NCBI GenBank assembly: GCA_964036315.1
Contig: OZ038509.1
Location: 28,970,968-29,034,967, forward strand
Direction of reading: 5' to 3'
From: Acanthosepion esculentum
Taxonomy: Eukaryota; Mollusca; Cephalopoda; Sepiida; Sepiidae
DNA length: 64,000 nucleotides
This document shows positions 12,558 to 25,769 of this stretch, in pieces (position 1 is the stretch's first letter; the number at the start of each line of letters is the position of its first letter). The notes under the pieces were generated by a model that made no database searches, was not told the origin of the DNA, and saw only the letters and a list, made by a program, of their open reading frames with translations. The position numbers and the translations under genes are program-made.

Positions 12558-14506
12558 ACATTTTACACAAAGTTTTATTGCAAATATTAAGTTTTACAAA
12601 CTTTTGAAAAATATTGAAATTTCAATGCAAAAGTAAGCATTTCAAGCTAGTTTTTCAACGTTAAACACGGTAATTTCAAATTTGAATATGCTGTTTGAAA
12701 TCATTAGAAAACCAATAAAATTATTGAAAATCGATATGGTATCGATCAGAAAATATTGTTTTTGACAATTTCCAACAGTTTACACAAAGTTTTATTGCAA
12801 ATATTAAGTTTTACAAACTTTTGAAAAATATTGAATTTTCAATGCAAAAGTAAGCATTTCAAGCTAGTTTTTCAACGTTAAACACGGTAATTTCAAATTT
12901 GAATATGCTGTTTGAAATCATTAGAAAAACAATGAAATTATTGAAAATCGATATGGTATCGATCAGAAAATATTGTTTTTGACTATTTCCAACAGTTTAT
13001 AAAAAGTTTTATTGCAAATATTAAGTTTTACAAACTTTTGAAAAATATTGAAATTTCAATGCAAAAGCAAGCAATTCAAGCTACTTTTCAACGTTAAACA
13101 CGGTAATTTCAAATGTGAATATGCAGTTTGAAATCATTAGAAAACCAATAAAATTATTGAAAATCGATATGGTATCGATCAGAAAATATTGTTTTTGACA
13201 ATTTCCAACAGTTTACACAAAGTTTTATTGCAAATATTAAGTTTTACAAACTTTTGAAAAATATTGAAATTTCAATGCAAAAGTAAGCATTTCAAGCTAG
13301 TTTTTCAACGTTAAACACGGTAATTTCAAATTTGAATATGCTGTTTGAAATCATTAGAAAACCAATAAAATTATTGAAAATCGATATGGTATCGATCAGA
13401 AAATATTGTTTTTGACAATTTCCAACAGTTTACACAAAGTTTTATTGCAAATATTAAGTTTTACAAACTTTTGAAAAATATTGAAATTTCAATGCAAAAG
13501 GAAGCAATTCAAGCTACTTTTCAACGTTAAACACGGTAATTTCAAATGTGAATATGCAGTTTGAAATCATTAGAAAACCAATAAAATTATTGAAAATCGA
13601 TATGGTATCGATCAGAAAATATTGTTTTTGACAATTTCCAACAGTTTACACAAAGTTTTATTGCAAATATTAAGTTTTACAAACTTTTGAAAAATATTGA
13701 AATTTCAATGCAAAAGTAACCATTTCAAGCTAGTTTTTCAACGTTAAACACGGTAATTTCAAATTTGAATATGCTGTTTGAAATCATTAGAAAACCAATA
13801 AAATTATTGAAAATCGATATGGTATCGATCAGAAAATATTGTTTCTGACAATTTCCAACAGTTTATACAAAATTTTATTGCAAATATTAAGTTTTACAAA
13901 CTTTTGAAAAATATTGAAATTACAATGCAAAAGCAAGCAATTCAAGCTACTTTTCATCGTTAAACACGGTAATTTCAAATTTGAATATGCTGTTTGAAAT
14001 CATTAGAAAACCAATAAAATTATTGAAAGTCGATATGGTATCGATCAGAAAATATTGTTTTTGACAATTTCCAACAGTTTACACAAAGTTTTATTGCAAA
14101 TATTAAGTTTTACAAACTTTTGAAAAATATTGAAATTTCAATGCAAAAGTAAGCATTTCAAGCTAGTTTTTCAACGTTAAACACGGTAATTTCAAATTTG
14201 AATATGCTGTTTGAAATCATTAGAAAACCAATAAAATTATTGAAAATCGATATGGTATCGATCAGAAAATATTGTTCTTGACTATATCCAACAGTTTATA
14301 CAAAGTTTTATTGCAAATATTATGTTTTACAAACTTTTGAAAAATATTGAAATTTCAATGCAAAAGCAAGCAATTCAAGCTACTTTTCAACGTTAAACAT
14401 GGTAATTTCAAATGTGAATATGCAGTTTGAAATCATTAGAAAACCAATAAAATTATTGAAAATCGATATGGTATCGATCAGAAAATATTGTTTTTGACAA
14501 TTTCCA
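12558..14506 (+). repeat. 9-mer higher-order unit, copy 2 (1949 bp)
   Basis: This is the same nine-monomer order as 10609-12557. Differences noted are acattttacac at 12558, attgttcttgac at about 14275 where copy 1 has attgtttttgac, and aacatgg at about 14396 where copy 1 has aacatcg. Later copies of this run (21423, 21544 and so on) carry the copy 2 alleles (ttcttg, catgg), so copy 2 rather than copy 1 is the closer relative of the 20.8 and 25.8 kb segments. Confidence 0.9.
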
Positions 14507-15588
14507 ACAGTTTACACAAAGTTTTATTGCAAATATTAAGTTTTACAAACTTTTGAAAAATATTGAATTTTCAATGCAAAAGTAAGCATTTCAAGCTAGT
14601 TTTTCAACGTTAAACACGGTAGTTTAAAATTTGAATATGCTGTTTGAAATCATTAGAAAACCAATAAAATTATTGAAAATCGATATGGTATCGATCAGAA
14701 AATATTGTTTTTGACTATTTCCAACAGTTTTCGCAAAGTTTTATTGCAAATATTAAGTTTTACAAACTTTTGAAAATATTGAATTTTCAATGCAAAAGTA
14801 AGCATTTCAAGCTAGTTTTTCAACGTTAAACACGGTAATTTCAAATTTGAATATGCTGTTTGAAATCATTAGAAAACCAATAAAATTATTGAAAATCGAT
14901 ATGGTATCGATCAGAAAATATTGTTCTTGACTATATCCAACAGTTTATACAAAGTTTTATTGCAAATATTATGTTTTACAAACTTTTGAAAAATATTGAA
15001 ATTTCAATGCAAAAGCAAGCAATTCAAGCTACTTTTCAACGTTAAACATGGTAATTTCAAATGTGAATATGCAGTTTGAAATCATTAGAAAACCAATAAA
15101 ATTATTGAAAATCGATATGGTATCGATCAGAAAATATTGTTTTTGACAATTTCCAACAGTTTACACAAAGTTTTATTGCAAATATTAAGTTTTACAAACT
15201 TTTGAAAAATATTGAAATTTCAATGCAAAAGTAAGCATTTCAAGCTAGTTTTTCAACGTTAAACACGGTAGTTTAAAATTTGAATATGCTGTTTGAAATC
15301 ATTAGAAAACCAATAAAATTATTGAAAATCGATATGGTATCGATCAGAAAATATTGTTTTTGACAATTTCCAACAGTTTTCGCAAAGTTTTATTGCAAAT
15401 ATTAAGTTTTACAAACTTTTGAAAATATTGAATTTTCAATGCAAAAGTAAGCATTTCAAGCTAGTTTTTCAACGTTAAACACGGTAATTTCAAATTTGAA
15501 TATGCTGTTTGAAATCATTAGAAAACCAATATAATTATTGAAAATCGATATGGTATCGATCAGAAAATATTGTTTTTGACAATTTCCA
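14291..15588 (+). repeat. Tandem trimer J-(gtagtttaaaa)-T, two copies of 649 bp
   Basis: Copy 1 is 14291 (J), 14507 (cacggtagtttaaaa) and 14724 (T). Copy 2 is 14940, 15156 and 15373. Each J is introduced by ttcttgactatatcc. The copies differ by gaattttc versus gaaatttc in the middle monomer and by ccaataaaa versus ccaatataa at the end of T. The same trimer reappears at 21439 and 22304 (with one monomer in between) and at 26420 and 27285. Confidence 0.87.
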
Positions 15589-16889
15589 ACAGTTTATACA
15601 AATTTTTATTGCAAATATTAAGTTTTACAAAGTTTTGAAAAATATTGAAATTTCAATGCAAAAGTAAGCATTTCAAGCTAGTTTTTCAACGTTAAACACG
15701 GTAATTTCAAATTTGAATATGCTGTTTGAAATCATTAGAAAACCAATAAAATTATTGAAAATCGATATGGTATCGATCAGAAAATATTGTTTTTGACAAT
15801 TTCCAACAGTTTACACAAAGTTTTATTGCAAATATTATGTTTTACAAACTTTTGAAAAATATAGAAATTTCAATGCAAAAGTAAGCATTTCAAGCTAGTT
15901 TTTCAACGTTAAACGCGGTAATTTCAAATTTGAATATGCTGTTTGAAATCATTAGAAAACCAATAAAATTATTGATAATCGATATGGTATCGATCAGAAA
16001 ATATTGTTTTTGACTATTTCCAACAGTTTACACAAAGTTTTATTGCAAATATTAAGTTTTACAAACTTTTGAAAAATATTGAATTTTCAATGCAAAAGTA
16101 AGCATTTCAAGCTAGTTTTTCAACGTTAAACACGGTAATTTCAAATTTGAATATGCTGTTTGAAATCATTAGAAAACCAATATAATTATTGAAAATCGAT
16201 ATGGTATCGATCAGAAAATATTGTTTTTGACAATTTCCAACAGTTTACACGAAGTTTTATTGCAAATATTAAGTTTTACAAAGTTTTGAAAAATATTGAA
16301 ATTTCAATGCAAAAGTAAGCATTTCAAGCTAGTTTTTCAACGTTAAACACGGTAATTTCAAATTTGAATATGCTGTTTGAAATCATTAGAAAACCAATAA
16401 AATTATTGAAAATCGATATGGTATCGATCAGAAAATATTGTTTTTGACAATTTCCAAAAGTTTACACAAAGTTTTATTGCAAATATTAAGTTTTACAAAC
16501 TTTTGAAAAATATTGAATTTTCAATGCAAAAGTAAGCATTTCAAGCTAGTTTTTCAACGTTAAACACGGTAATTTCAAATTTGAATATGCTGTTTGAAAT
16601 CATTAGAAAACCAATAAAATTATTGAAAATCGATATGGTATCGATCAGAAAATATTGTTTTTGACAATTTCCAACAGTTTACACAAAGTTTTATTGCAAA
16701 TATTAAGTTTTACAAACTTTTGAAAAATATTGAAATTTCAATGCAAAAGCAAGCAATTCAAGCTACTTTTCAACGTTAAACACGGTAATTTCAAATGTGA
16801 ATATGCAGTTTGAAATCATTAGAAAACCAATAAAATTATTGAAAATCGATATGTTATCGATCAGAAAATATTGTTTTTGACAATTTCCA
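15589..16889 (+). repeat. Linker monomers 73-78
   Basis: There are six monomers. They are 15589 (atacaaatttttat with caaagttttg), 15806 (attatgtttt, atagaaatttc, aaacgcgg, attgataatcg), 16023 (gaattttc, ccaatataa), 16240 (F), 16457 (aaaagtttacac) and 16674 (B with gatatgttatcg). The first four are close to 22953-23820 and 27934-28801, where the same order follows the J/T trimers, so this is another copy of that run. Confidence 0.82.
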
Positions 16890-18623
16890 ACAGTTTACAC
16901 GAAGTTTTATTGCAAATATTAAGTTTTACAAACTTTTGAAAAATATTGAAATTTCAATGCAAAAGTAAGCATTTCAAGCTAGTTTTTCAACGTTAAACAC
17001 GGTAATTTCAAATTTGAATATGCTGTTTGAAATCATTAGAAAACCAATAAAATTATTGAAAATCGATATGGTATCGATCAGAAAATATTGTTTTTGACAA
17101 TTTCCAACAGTTTACACAAAGTTTTATTGCAAATATTAAGTTTTACAAACTTTTGAAAAATATTGAATTTTCAATGCAAAAGTAAGCATTTCAAGCTAGT
17201 TTTTCAACGTTAAACACGGTAATTTCAAATTTGAATATGCTGTTTGAAATCATTAGAAAAACAATGAAATTATTGAAAATCGATATGGTATCGATCAGAA
17301 AATATTGTTTTTGACTATTTCCAACAGTTTATAAAAAGTTTTATTGCAAATATTAAGTTTTACAAACTTTTGAAAAATATTGAAATTTCAATGCAAAAGC
17401 AAGCAATTCAAGCTACTTTTCAACGTTAAACACGGTAATTTCAAATGTGAATATGCAGTTTGAAATCATTAGAAAACCAATAAAATTATTGAAAATCGAT
17501 ATGGTATCGATCAGAAAATATTGTTTTTGACAATTTCCAACAGTTTACACAAAGTTTTATTGCAAATATTAAGTTTTACAAACTTTTGAAAAATATTGAA
17601 ATTTCAATGCAAAAGTAAGCATTTCAAGCTAGTTTTTCAACGTTAAACACGGTAATTTCAAATTTGAATATGCTGTTTGAAATCATTAGAAAACCAATAA
17701 AATTATTGAAAATCGATATGGTATCGATCAGAAAATATTGTTTTTGACAATTTCCAACAGTTTACACAAAGTTTTATTGCAAATATTAAGTTTTACAAAC
17801 TTTTGAAAAATATTGAAATTTCAATGCAAAAGGAAGCAATTCAAGCTACTTTTCAACGTTAAACACGGTAATTTCAAATGTGAATATGCAGTTTGAAATC
17901 ATTAGAAAACCAATAAAATTATTGAAAATCGATATGGTATCGATCAGAAAATATTGTTTTTGACAATTTCCAACAGTTTACACAAAGTTTTATTGCAAAT
18001 ATTAAGTTTTACAAACTTTTGAAAAATATTGAAATTTCAATGCAAAAGTAAGCATTTCAAGCTAGTTTTTCAACGTTAAACACGGTAATTTCAAATTTGA
18101 ATATGCTGTTTGAAATCATTAGAAAACCAATATAATTATTGAAAATCGATATGGTATCGATCAGAAAATATTGTTTTTGACAATTTCCAAAAGTTTACAC
18201 GAAGTTTTATTGCAAATATTAAGTTTTACAAAGTTTTGAAAAATATTGAAATTTCAATGCAAAAGTAAGCATTTCAAGCTAGTTTTTCAACGTTAAACAC
18301 GGTAATTTCAAATTTGAATATGCTGTTTGAAATCATTAGAAAACCAATAAAATTATTGAAAATCGATATGGTATCGATCAGAAAATATTGTTTTTGACAA
18401 TTTCCAACAGTTTACACAAAGTTTTATTGCAAATATTAAGTTTTACAAACTTTTGAAAAATATTGAATTTTCAATGCAAAAGTAAGCATTTCAAGCTAGT
18501 TTTTCAACGTTAAACACGGTAATTTCAAATTTGAATATGCTGTTTGAAATCATTAGAAAAACAATGAAATTATTGAAAATCGATATGGTATCGATCAGAA
18601 AATATAGTTTTTGACTATTTCCA

Positions 18624-18839
18624 ACAGTTTATAAAAAGTTTTATTGCAAATATTAAGTTTTACAAACTTTTGAAAAATATTGAAATTTCAATGCAAAAGG
18701 AAGCAATTCAAGCTACTTTTCAACGTTAAACACGGTAATTTCAAATTTGAATATGCTGTTTGAAATCATTAGAAAACCAATAAAATTATTGAAAATCGAT
18801 ATGGTATCGATCAGAAAATATTGTTTTTGACAATTTCCA
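18624..18839 (+). repeat. Chimeric monomer G/E-left, A-right
   Basis: It starts acagtttataaaaag with ggaagcaattc and ctacttttcaacg, as at 8876, but ends ttgaatatgctg and ccaataaaa, as at 9309, instead of gtgaatatgcag. The following D with atatag (18840) matches 9526. The junction therefore lies between the ctac block and ttgaatatgctg (about 18720-18755) and deleted two monomers relative to the 7142-11691 source. Confidence 0.85.
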
Positions 18840-19489
18840 ACAGTTTACACAAAGTTTTATTGCAAATATTAAGTTTTACAAACTTTTGAAAAATATTGAA
18901 TTTTCAATGCAAAAGTAAGCATTTCAAGCTAGTTTTTCAACGTTAAACACGGTAATTTCAAATTTGAATATGCTGTTTGAAATCATTAGAAAAACAATGA
19001 AATTATTGAAAATCGATATGGTATCGATCAGAAAATATAGTTTTTGACTATTTCCAACAGTTTATAAAAAGTTTTATTGCAAATATTAAGTTTTACAAAC
19101 TTTTGAAAAATATTGAAATTTCAATGCAAAAGCAAGCAATTCAAGCTACTTTTCAACGTTAAACACGGTAATTTCAAATGTGAATATGCAGTTTGAAATC
19201 ATTAGAAAACCAATAAAATTATTGAAAATCGATATGGTATCGATCAGAAAATATTGTTTTTGACAATTTCCAACAGTTTACACGAAGTTTTATTGCAAAT
19301 ATTAAGTTTTACAAAGTTTTGAAAAATATTGAAATTTCAATGCAAAAGTAAGCATTTCAAGCTAGTTTTTCAACGTTAAACACGGTAATTTCAAATTTGA
19401 ATATGCTGTTTGAAATCATTAGAAAACCAATAAAATTATTGAAAATCGATATGGTATCGATCAGAAAATATTGTTTTTGACAATTTCCA

Positions 19490-19705
19490 ACAGTTTACAC
19501 AAAGTTTTATTGCAAATATTAAGTTTTACAAACTTTTGAAAAATATTGAAATTTCAATGCAAAAGCAAGCAATTCAAGCTACTTTTCAACGTTAAACACG
19601 GTAATTTCAAATGTGAATATGCAGTTTGAAATCATTAGAAAACCAATAAAATTATTGAAAATCGATATGGTATCGATCAGAAAATATTGTTTTTGACAAT
19701 TTCCA
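19490..19705 (+). repeat. Chimeric monomer D-left or A-left, E-right
   Basis: At the place where the source has D (10176) followed by E (10393), this segment has one monomer. It starts acacaaag like an A or D copy but carries the B middle block and ends gtgaatatgcag with ccaataaaa, like E. It is followed by A (19706), as in the source (10609). One monomer has been lost by an exchange within the first third of the repeat. Confidence 0.8.
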
Positions 19706-20788
19706 ACAGTTTACACAAAGTTTTATTGCAAATATTAAGTTTTACAAACTTTTGAAAAATATTGAAATTTCAATGCAAAAGTAAGCATTTCAAGCTAGTT
19801 TTTCAACGTTAAACACGGTAATTTCAAATTTGAATATGCTGTTTGAAATCATTAGAAAACCAATAAAATTATTGAAAATCGATATGGTATCGATCAGAAA
19901 ATATTGTTTTTGACAATTTCCAACAGTTTACACAAAGTTTTATTGCAAATATTAAGTTTTACAAACTTTTGAAAAATATTGAATTTTCAATGCAAAAGTA
20001 AGCATTTCAAGCTAGTTTTTCAACGTTAAACACGGTAATTTCAAATTTGAATATGCTGTTTGAAATCATTAGAAAAACAATGAAATTATTGAAAATCGAT
20101 ATGGTATCGATCAGAAAATATTGTTTTTGACTATTTCCAACAGTTTATAAAAAGTTTTATTGCAAATATTAAGTTTTACAAACTTTTGAAAAATATTGAA
20201 ATTTCAATGCAAAAGCAAGCAATTCAAGCTACTTTTCAACGTTAAACACGGTAATTTCAAATGTGAATATGCAGTTTGAAATCATTAGAAAACCAATAAA
20301 ATTATTGAAAATCGATATGGTATCGATCAGAAAATATTGTTTTTGACAATTTCCAACAGTTTACACAAAGTTTTATTGCAAATATTAAGTTTTACAAACT
20401 TTTGAAAAATATTGAAATTTCAATGCAAAAGTAAGCATTTCAAGCTAGTTTTTCAACGTTAAACACGGTAATTTCAAATTTGAATATGCTGTTTGAAATC
20501 ATTAGAAAACCAATAAAATTATTGAAAATCGATATGGTATCGATCAGAAAATATTGTTTTTGACAATTTCCAACAGTTTACACAAAGTTTTATTGCAAAT
20601 ATTAAGTTTTACAAACTTTTGAAAAATATTGAAATTTCAATGCAAAAGGAAGCAATTCAAGCTACTTTTCAACGTTAAACACGGTAATTTCAAATGTGAA
20701 TATGCAGTTTGAAATCATTAGAAAACCAATAAAATTATTGAAAATCGATATGGTATCGATCAGAAAATATTGTTTTTGACAATTTCCA

Positions 20789-23700
20789 ACAGTTTACACA
20801 AAGTTTTATTGCAAATATTAAGTTTTACAAACTTTTGAAAAATATTGAAATTTCAATGCAAAAGTAACCATTTCAAGCTAGTTTTTCAACGTTAAACACG
20901 GTAATTTCAAATTTGAATATGCTGTTTGAAATCATTAGAAAACCAATAAAATTATTGAAAATCGATATGGTATCGATCAGAAAATATTGTTTCTGACAAT
21001 TTCCAACAGTTTATACAAAATTTTATTGCAAATATTAAGTTTTACAAACTTTTGAAAAATATTGAAATTACAATGCAAAAGCAAGCAATTCAAGCTACTT
21101 TTCATCGTTAAACACGGTAATTTCAAATTTGAATATGCTGTTTGAAATCATTAGAAAACCAATAAAATTATTGAAAGTCGATATGGTATCGATCAGAAAA
21201 TATTGTTTTTGACAATTTCCAACAGTTTACACAAAGTTTTATTGCAAATATTAAGTTTTACAAACTTTTGAAAAATATTGAAATTTCAATGCAAAAGTAA
21301 GCATTTCAAGCTAGTTTTTCAACGTTAAACACGGTAATTTCAAATTTGAATATGCTGTTTGAAATCATTAGAAAACCAATAAAATTATTGAAAATCGATA
21401 TGGTATCGATCAGAAAATATTGTTCTTGACTATATCCAACAGTTTATACAAAGTTTTATTGCAAATATTATGTTTTACAAACTTTTGAAAAATATTGAAA
21501 TTTCAATGCAAAAGCAAGCAATTCAAGCTACTTTTCAACGTTAAACATGGTAATTTCAAATGTGAATATGCAGTTTGAAATCATTAGAAAACCAATAAAA
21601 TTATTGAAAATCGATATGGTATCGATCAGAAAATATTGTTTTTGACAATTTCCAACAGTTTACACAAAGTTTTATTGCAAATATTAAGTTTTACAAACTT
21701 TTGAAAAATATTGAATTTTCAATGCAAAAGTAAGCATTTCAAGCTAGTTTTTCAACGTTAAACACGGTAGTTTAAAATTTGAATATGCTGTTTGAAATCA
21801 TTAGAAAACCAATAAAATTATTGAAAATCGATATGGTATCGATCAGAAAATATTGTTTTTGACAATTTCCAACAGTTTTCGCAAAGTTTTATTGCAAATA
21901 TTAAGTTTTACAAACTTTTGAAAATATTGAATTTTCAATGCAAAGTAAGCATGTCAAGCTAGTTTTTCAACGTTAAACACGGTAATTTCAAATTTGAATA
22001 TGCTGTTTGAAATCATTAGAAAACCAATAAAATTATTGAAAATCGATATGGTATCGATCAGAAAATATTGTTTTTGACAATTTCCAACAGTTTACACAAA
22101 GTTTTATTGCAAATATTAAGTTTTACAAACTTTTGAAAAATATTGAAATTTCAAGGCAAAAGTAAGCATTTCAAGCTAGTTTTTCAACGTTAAACACGGT
22201 AATTTCAAATTTGAATATGCTGTTTGAAATCATTAGAAAACCAATAAAATTATTGAAAATCGATATGGTATCGATCAGAAAATATTATTCTTGACTATAT
22301 CCAACAGTTTATACAAAGTTTTATTGCAAATATTATGTTTTACAAACTTTTGAAAAATATTGAAATTTCAATGCAAAAGCAAGCAATTCAAGCTACTTTT
22401 CAACGTTAAACATGGTAATTTCAAATGTGAATATGCAGTTTGAAATCATTAGAAAACCAATAAAATTATTGAAAATCGATATGGTATCGATCAGAAAATA
22501 TTGTTTTTGACAATTTCCAACAGTTTACACAAAGTTTTATTGCAAATATTAAGTTTTACAAACTTTTGAAAAATATTGAATTTTCAATGCAAAAGTAAGC
22601 ATTTCAAGCTAGTTTTTCAACGTTAAACACGGTAGTTTAAAATTTGAATATGCTGTTTGAAATCATTAGAAAACCAATAAAATTATTGAAAATCGATATG
22701 GTATCGATCAGAAAATATTGTTTTTGACAATTTCCAACAGTTTTCGCAAAGTTTTATTGCAAATATTAAGTTTTACAAACTTTTGAAAATATTGAATTTT
22801 CAATGCAAAAGTAAGCATTTCAAGCTAGTTTTTCAACGTTAAACACGGTAATTTCAAATTTGAATATGCTGTTTGAAATCATTAGAAAACCAATAAAATT
22901 ATTGAAAATCGATATGGTATCGATCAGAAAATATTGTTTTTGACAATTTCCAACAGTTTATACAAATTTTTATTGCAAATATTAAGTATTACAAAGTTTT
23001 GAAAAATATTGAAATTTCAATGCAAAAGTAAGCATTTCAAGCTAGTTTTTCAACGTTAAACACGGTAATTTCAAATTTGAATATGCTGTTTGAAATCATT
23101 AGAAAACCAATAAAATTATTGAAAATCGATATGGTATCGATCAGAAAATATTGTTTTTGACAATTTCCAACAGTCTACACAAAGTTTTATTGCAAATATT
23201 AAGTTTTACAAAGTTTTGAAAAATATAGAAATTTCAATGCAAAAGTAAGCATTTCAAGCTAGTTTTTCAACGTTAAACACGGTAATTTCAAATTTGAATA
23301 TGCTGTTTGAAATCATTAGAAAACCAATAAAATTATTGATAATCGATATGGTATCGATCAGAAAATATTGTTTTTGACTATTTCCAACAGTTTACACAAA
23401 GTTTTATTGCAAATATTAAGTTTTACAAACTTTTGAAAAATATTGAATTTTCAATGCAAAAGTAAGCATTTCAAGCTAGTTTTTCAACGTTAAACACGGT
23501 AATTTCAAATTTGAATATGCTGTTTGAAATCATTAGAAAACCAATATAATTATTGAAAATCGATATGGTATCGATCAGAAAATATTGTTTTTGACAATTT
23601 CCAACAGTTTACACGAAGTTTTATTGCAAATATTAAGTTTTACAAAGTTTTGAAAAATATTGAAATTTCAATGCAAAAGTAAGCATTTCAAGCTAGTTTT

Positions 23701-25769
23701 TCAACGTTAAACACGGTAATTTCAAATTTGAATATGCTGTTTGAAATCATTAGAAAACCAATAAAATTATTGAAAATCGATATGGTATCGATCAGAAAAT
23801 ATTGTTTTTGACAATTTCCAACAGTTTACACAAAGTTTTATTGCAAATATTAAGTTTTACAAACTTTTGAAAAATATTGAAATTTCAATGCAAAAGGAAG
23901 CAATTCAAGCTACTTTTCAACGTTAAACACGGTAATTTCAAATGTGAATATGCAGTTTGAAATCATTAGAAAACCAATAAAATTATTGAAAATCGATATG
24001 GTATCGATCAGAAAATATTGTTTTTGACAATTTCCAACAGTTTACACAAAGTTTTATTGCAAATATTAAGTTTTACAAACTTTTGAAAAATATTGAAATT
24101 TCAATGCAAAAGTAAGCATTTCAAGCTAGTTTTTCAACGTTAAACACGGTAATTTCAAATTTGAATATGCTGTTTGAAATCATTAGAAAACCAATATAAT
24201 TATTGAAAATCGATATGGTATCGATCAGAAAATATTGTTTTTGACAATTTCCAACAGTTTACACGAAGTTTTATTGCAAATATTAAGTTTTACAAAGTTT
24301 TGAAAAATATTGAAATTTCAATGCAAAAGTAAGCATTTCAAGCTAGTTTTTCAACGTTAAACACGGTAATTTCAAATTTGAATATGCTGTTTGAAATCAT
24401 TAGAAAAACAATGAAATTATTGAAAATCGATATGGTATCGATCAGAAAATATTGTTTTTGACTATTTCCAACAGTTTATAAAAAGTTTTATTGCAAATAT
24501 TAAGTTTTACAAACTTTTGAAAAATATTGAAATTTCAATGCAAAAGCAAGCAATTCAAGCTACTTTTCAACGTTAAACACGGTAATTTCAAATGTGAATA
24601 TGCAGTTTGAAATCATTAGAAAACCAATAAAATTATTGAAAATCGATATGGTATCGATCAGAAAATATTGTTTTTGACAATTTCCAACAGTTTACACAAA
24701 GTTTTATTGCAAATATTAAGTTTTACAAACTTTTGAAAAATATTGAAATTTCAATGCAAAAGGAAGCAATTCAAGCTACTTTTCAACGTTAAACACGGTA
24801 ATTTCAAATGTGAATATGCAGTTTGAAATCATTAGAAAACCAATAAAATTATTGAAAATCGATATGGTATCGATCAGAAAATATTGTTTTTGACAATTTC
24901 CAACAGTTTACACAAAGTTTTATTGCAAATATTAAGTTTTACAAACTTTTGAAAAATATTGAAATTTCAATGCAAAAGTAAGCATTTCAAGCTAGTTTTT
25001 CAACGTTAAACACGGTAATTTCAAATTTGAATATGCTGTTTGAAATCATTAGAAAACCAATATAATTATTGAAAATCGATATGGTATCGATCAGAAAATA
25101 TTGTTTTTGACAATTTCCAACAGTTTACACGAAGTTTTATTGCAAATATTAAGTTTTACAAAGTTTTGAAAAATATTGAAATTTCAATGCAAAAGTAAGC
25201 ATTTCAAGCTAGTTTTTCAACGTTAAACACGGTAATTTCAAATTTGAATATGCTGTTTGAAATCATTAGAAAAACAATGAAATTATTGAAAATCGATATG
25301 GTATCGATCAGAAAATATTGTTTTTGACTATTTCCAACAGTTTATAAAAAGTTTTATTGCAAATATTAAGTTTTACAAACTTTTGAAAAATATTGAAATT
25401 TCAATGCAAAAGCAAGCAATTCAAGCTACTTTTCAACGTTAAACACGGTAATTTCAAATGTGAATATGCAGTTTGAAATCATTAGAAAACCAATAAAATT
25501 ATTGAAAATCGATATGGTATCGATCAGAAAATATTGTTTTTGACAATTTCCAACAGTTTACACGATGTTTTATTGCAAATATTAAGTTTTACAAAGTTTT
25601 GAAAAATATTGAAATTTCAATGCAAAAGTAAGCATTTCAAGCTAGTTTTTCAACGTTAAACACGGTAATTTCAAATTTGAATATGCTGTTTGAAATCATT
25701 AGAAAACCAATAAAATTATTGAAAATCGATATGGTATCGATCAGAAAATATTGTTTTTGACAATTTCCA
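20789..25769 (+). repeat. 23-mer higher-order unit (4981 bp), copy 1
   Basis: The unit starts with gtaaccatttc (20789), the gaaattac/catcg copy, A and J, followed by two J-gtagtttaaaa-T runs, the first T being 215 bp with caatgcaaagtaagc (21872) and followed by a tttcaaggc copy (22087). Then come aagtattac with acaaattttt (22953), atagaaatttc with attgataatcg (23170), gaattttc/ccaatataa (23387), F, G, N, F/D hybrid, E, G, N, F/D hybrid, E and acacgatg (25553). All markers recur at +4981 as far as about 28.6 kb. Confidence 0.9.

Larger units (their letters stand above)
16890..20788 (+). repeat. Long-range copy of 7142-11691, shortened by three monomers
   Basis: Monomers at 16890 to 18407 repeat those at 7142 to 8659 with shift 9748 (45 monomers): acgaag, D-E-A-G, N, F, D with atatag. 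The next monomer (18624) is a chimera replacing three monomers of the source, and another chimera at 19490 replaces two. After them the order D-E-A-G then gtaacc resumes with shift 9097. Eighteen monomers here correspond to 21 in the source, and the net loss is 651 bp. Confidence 0.85.
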
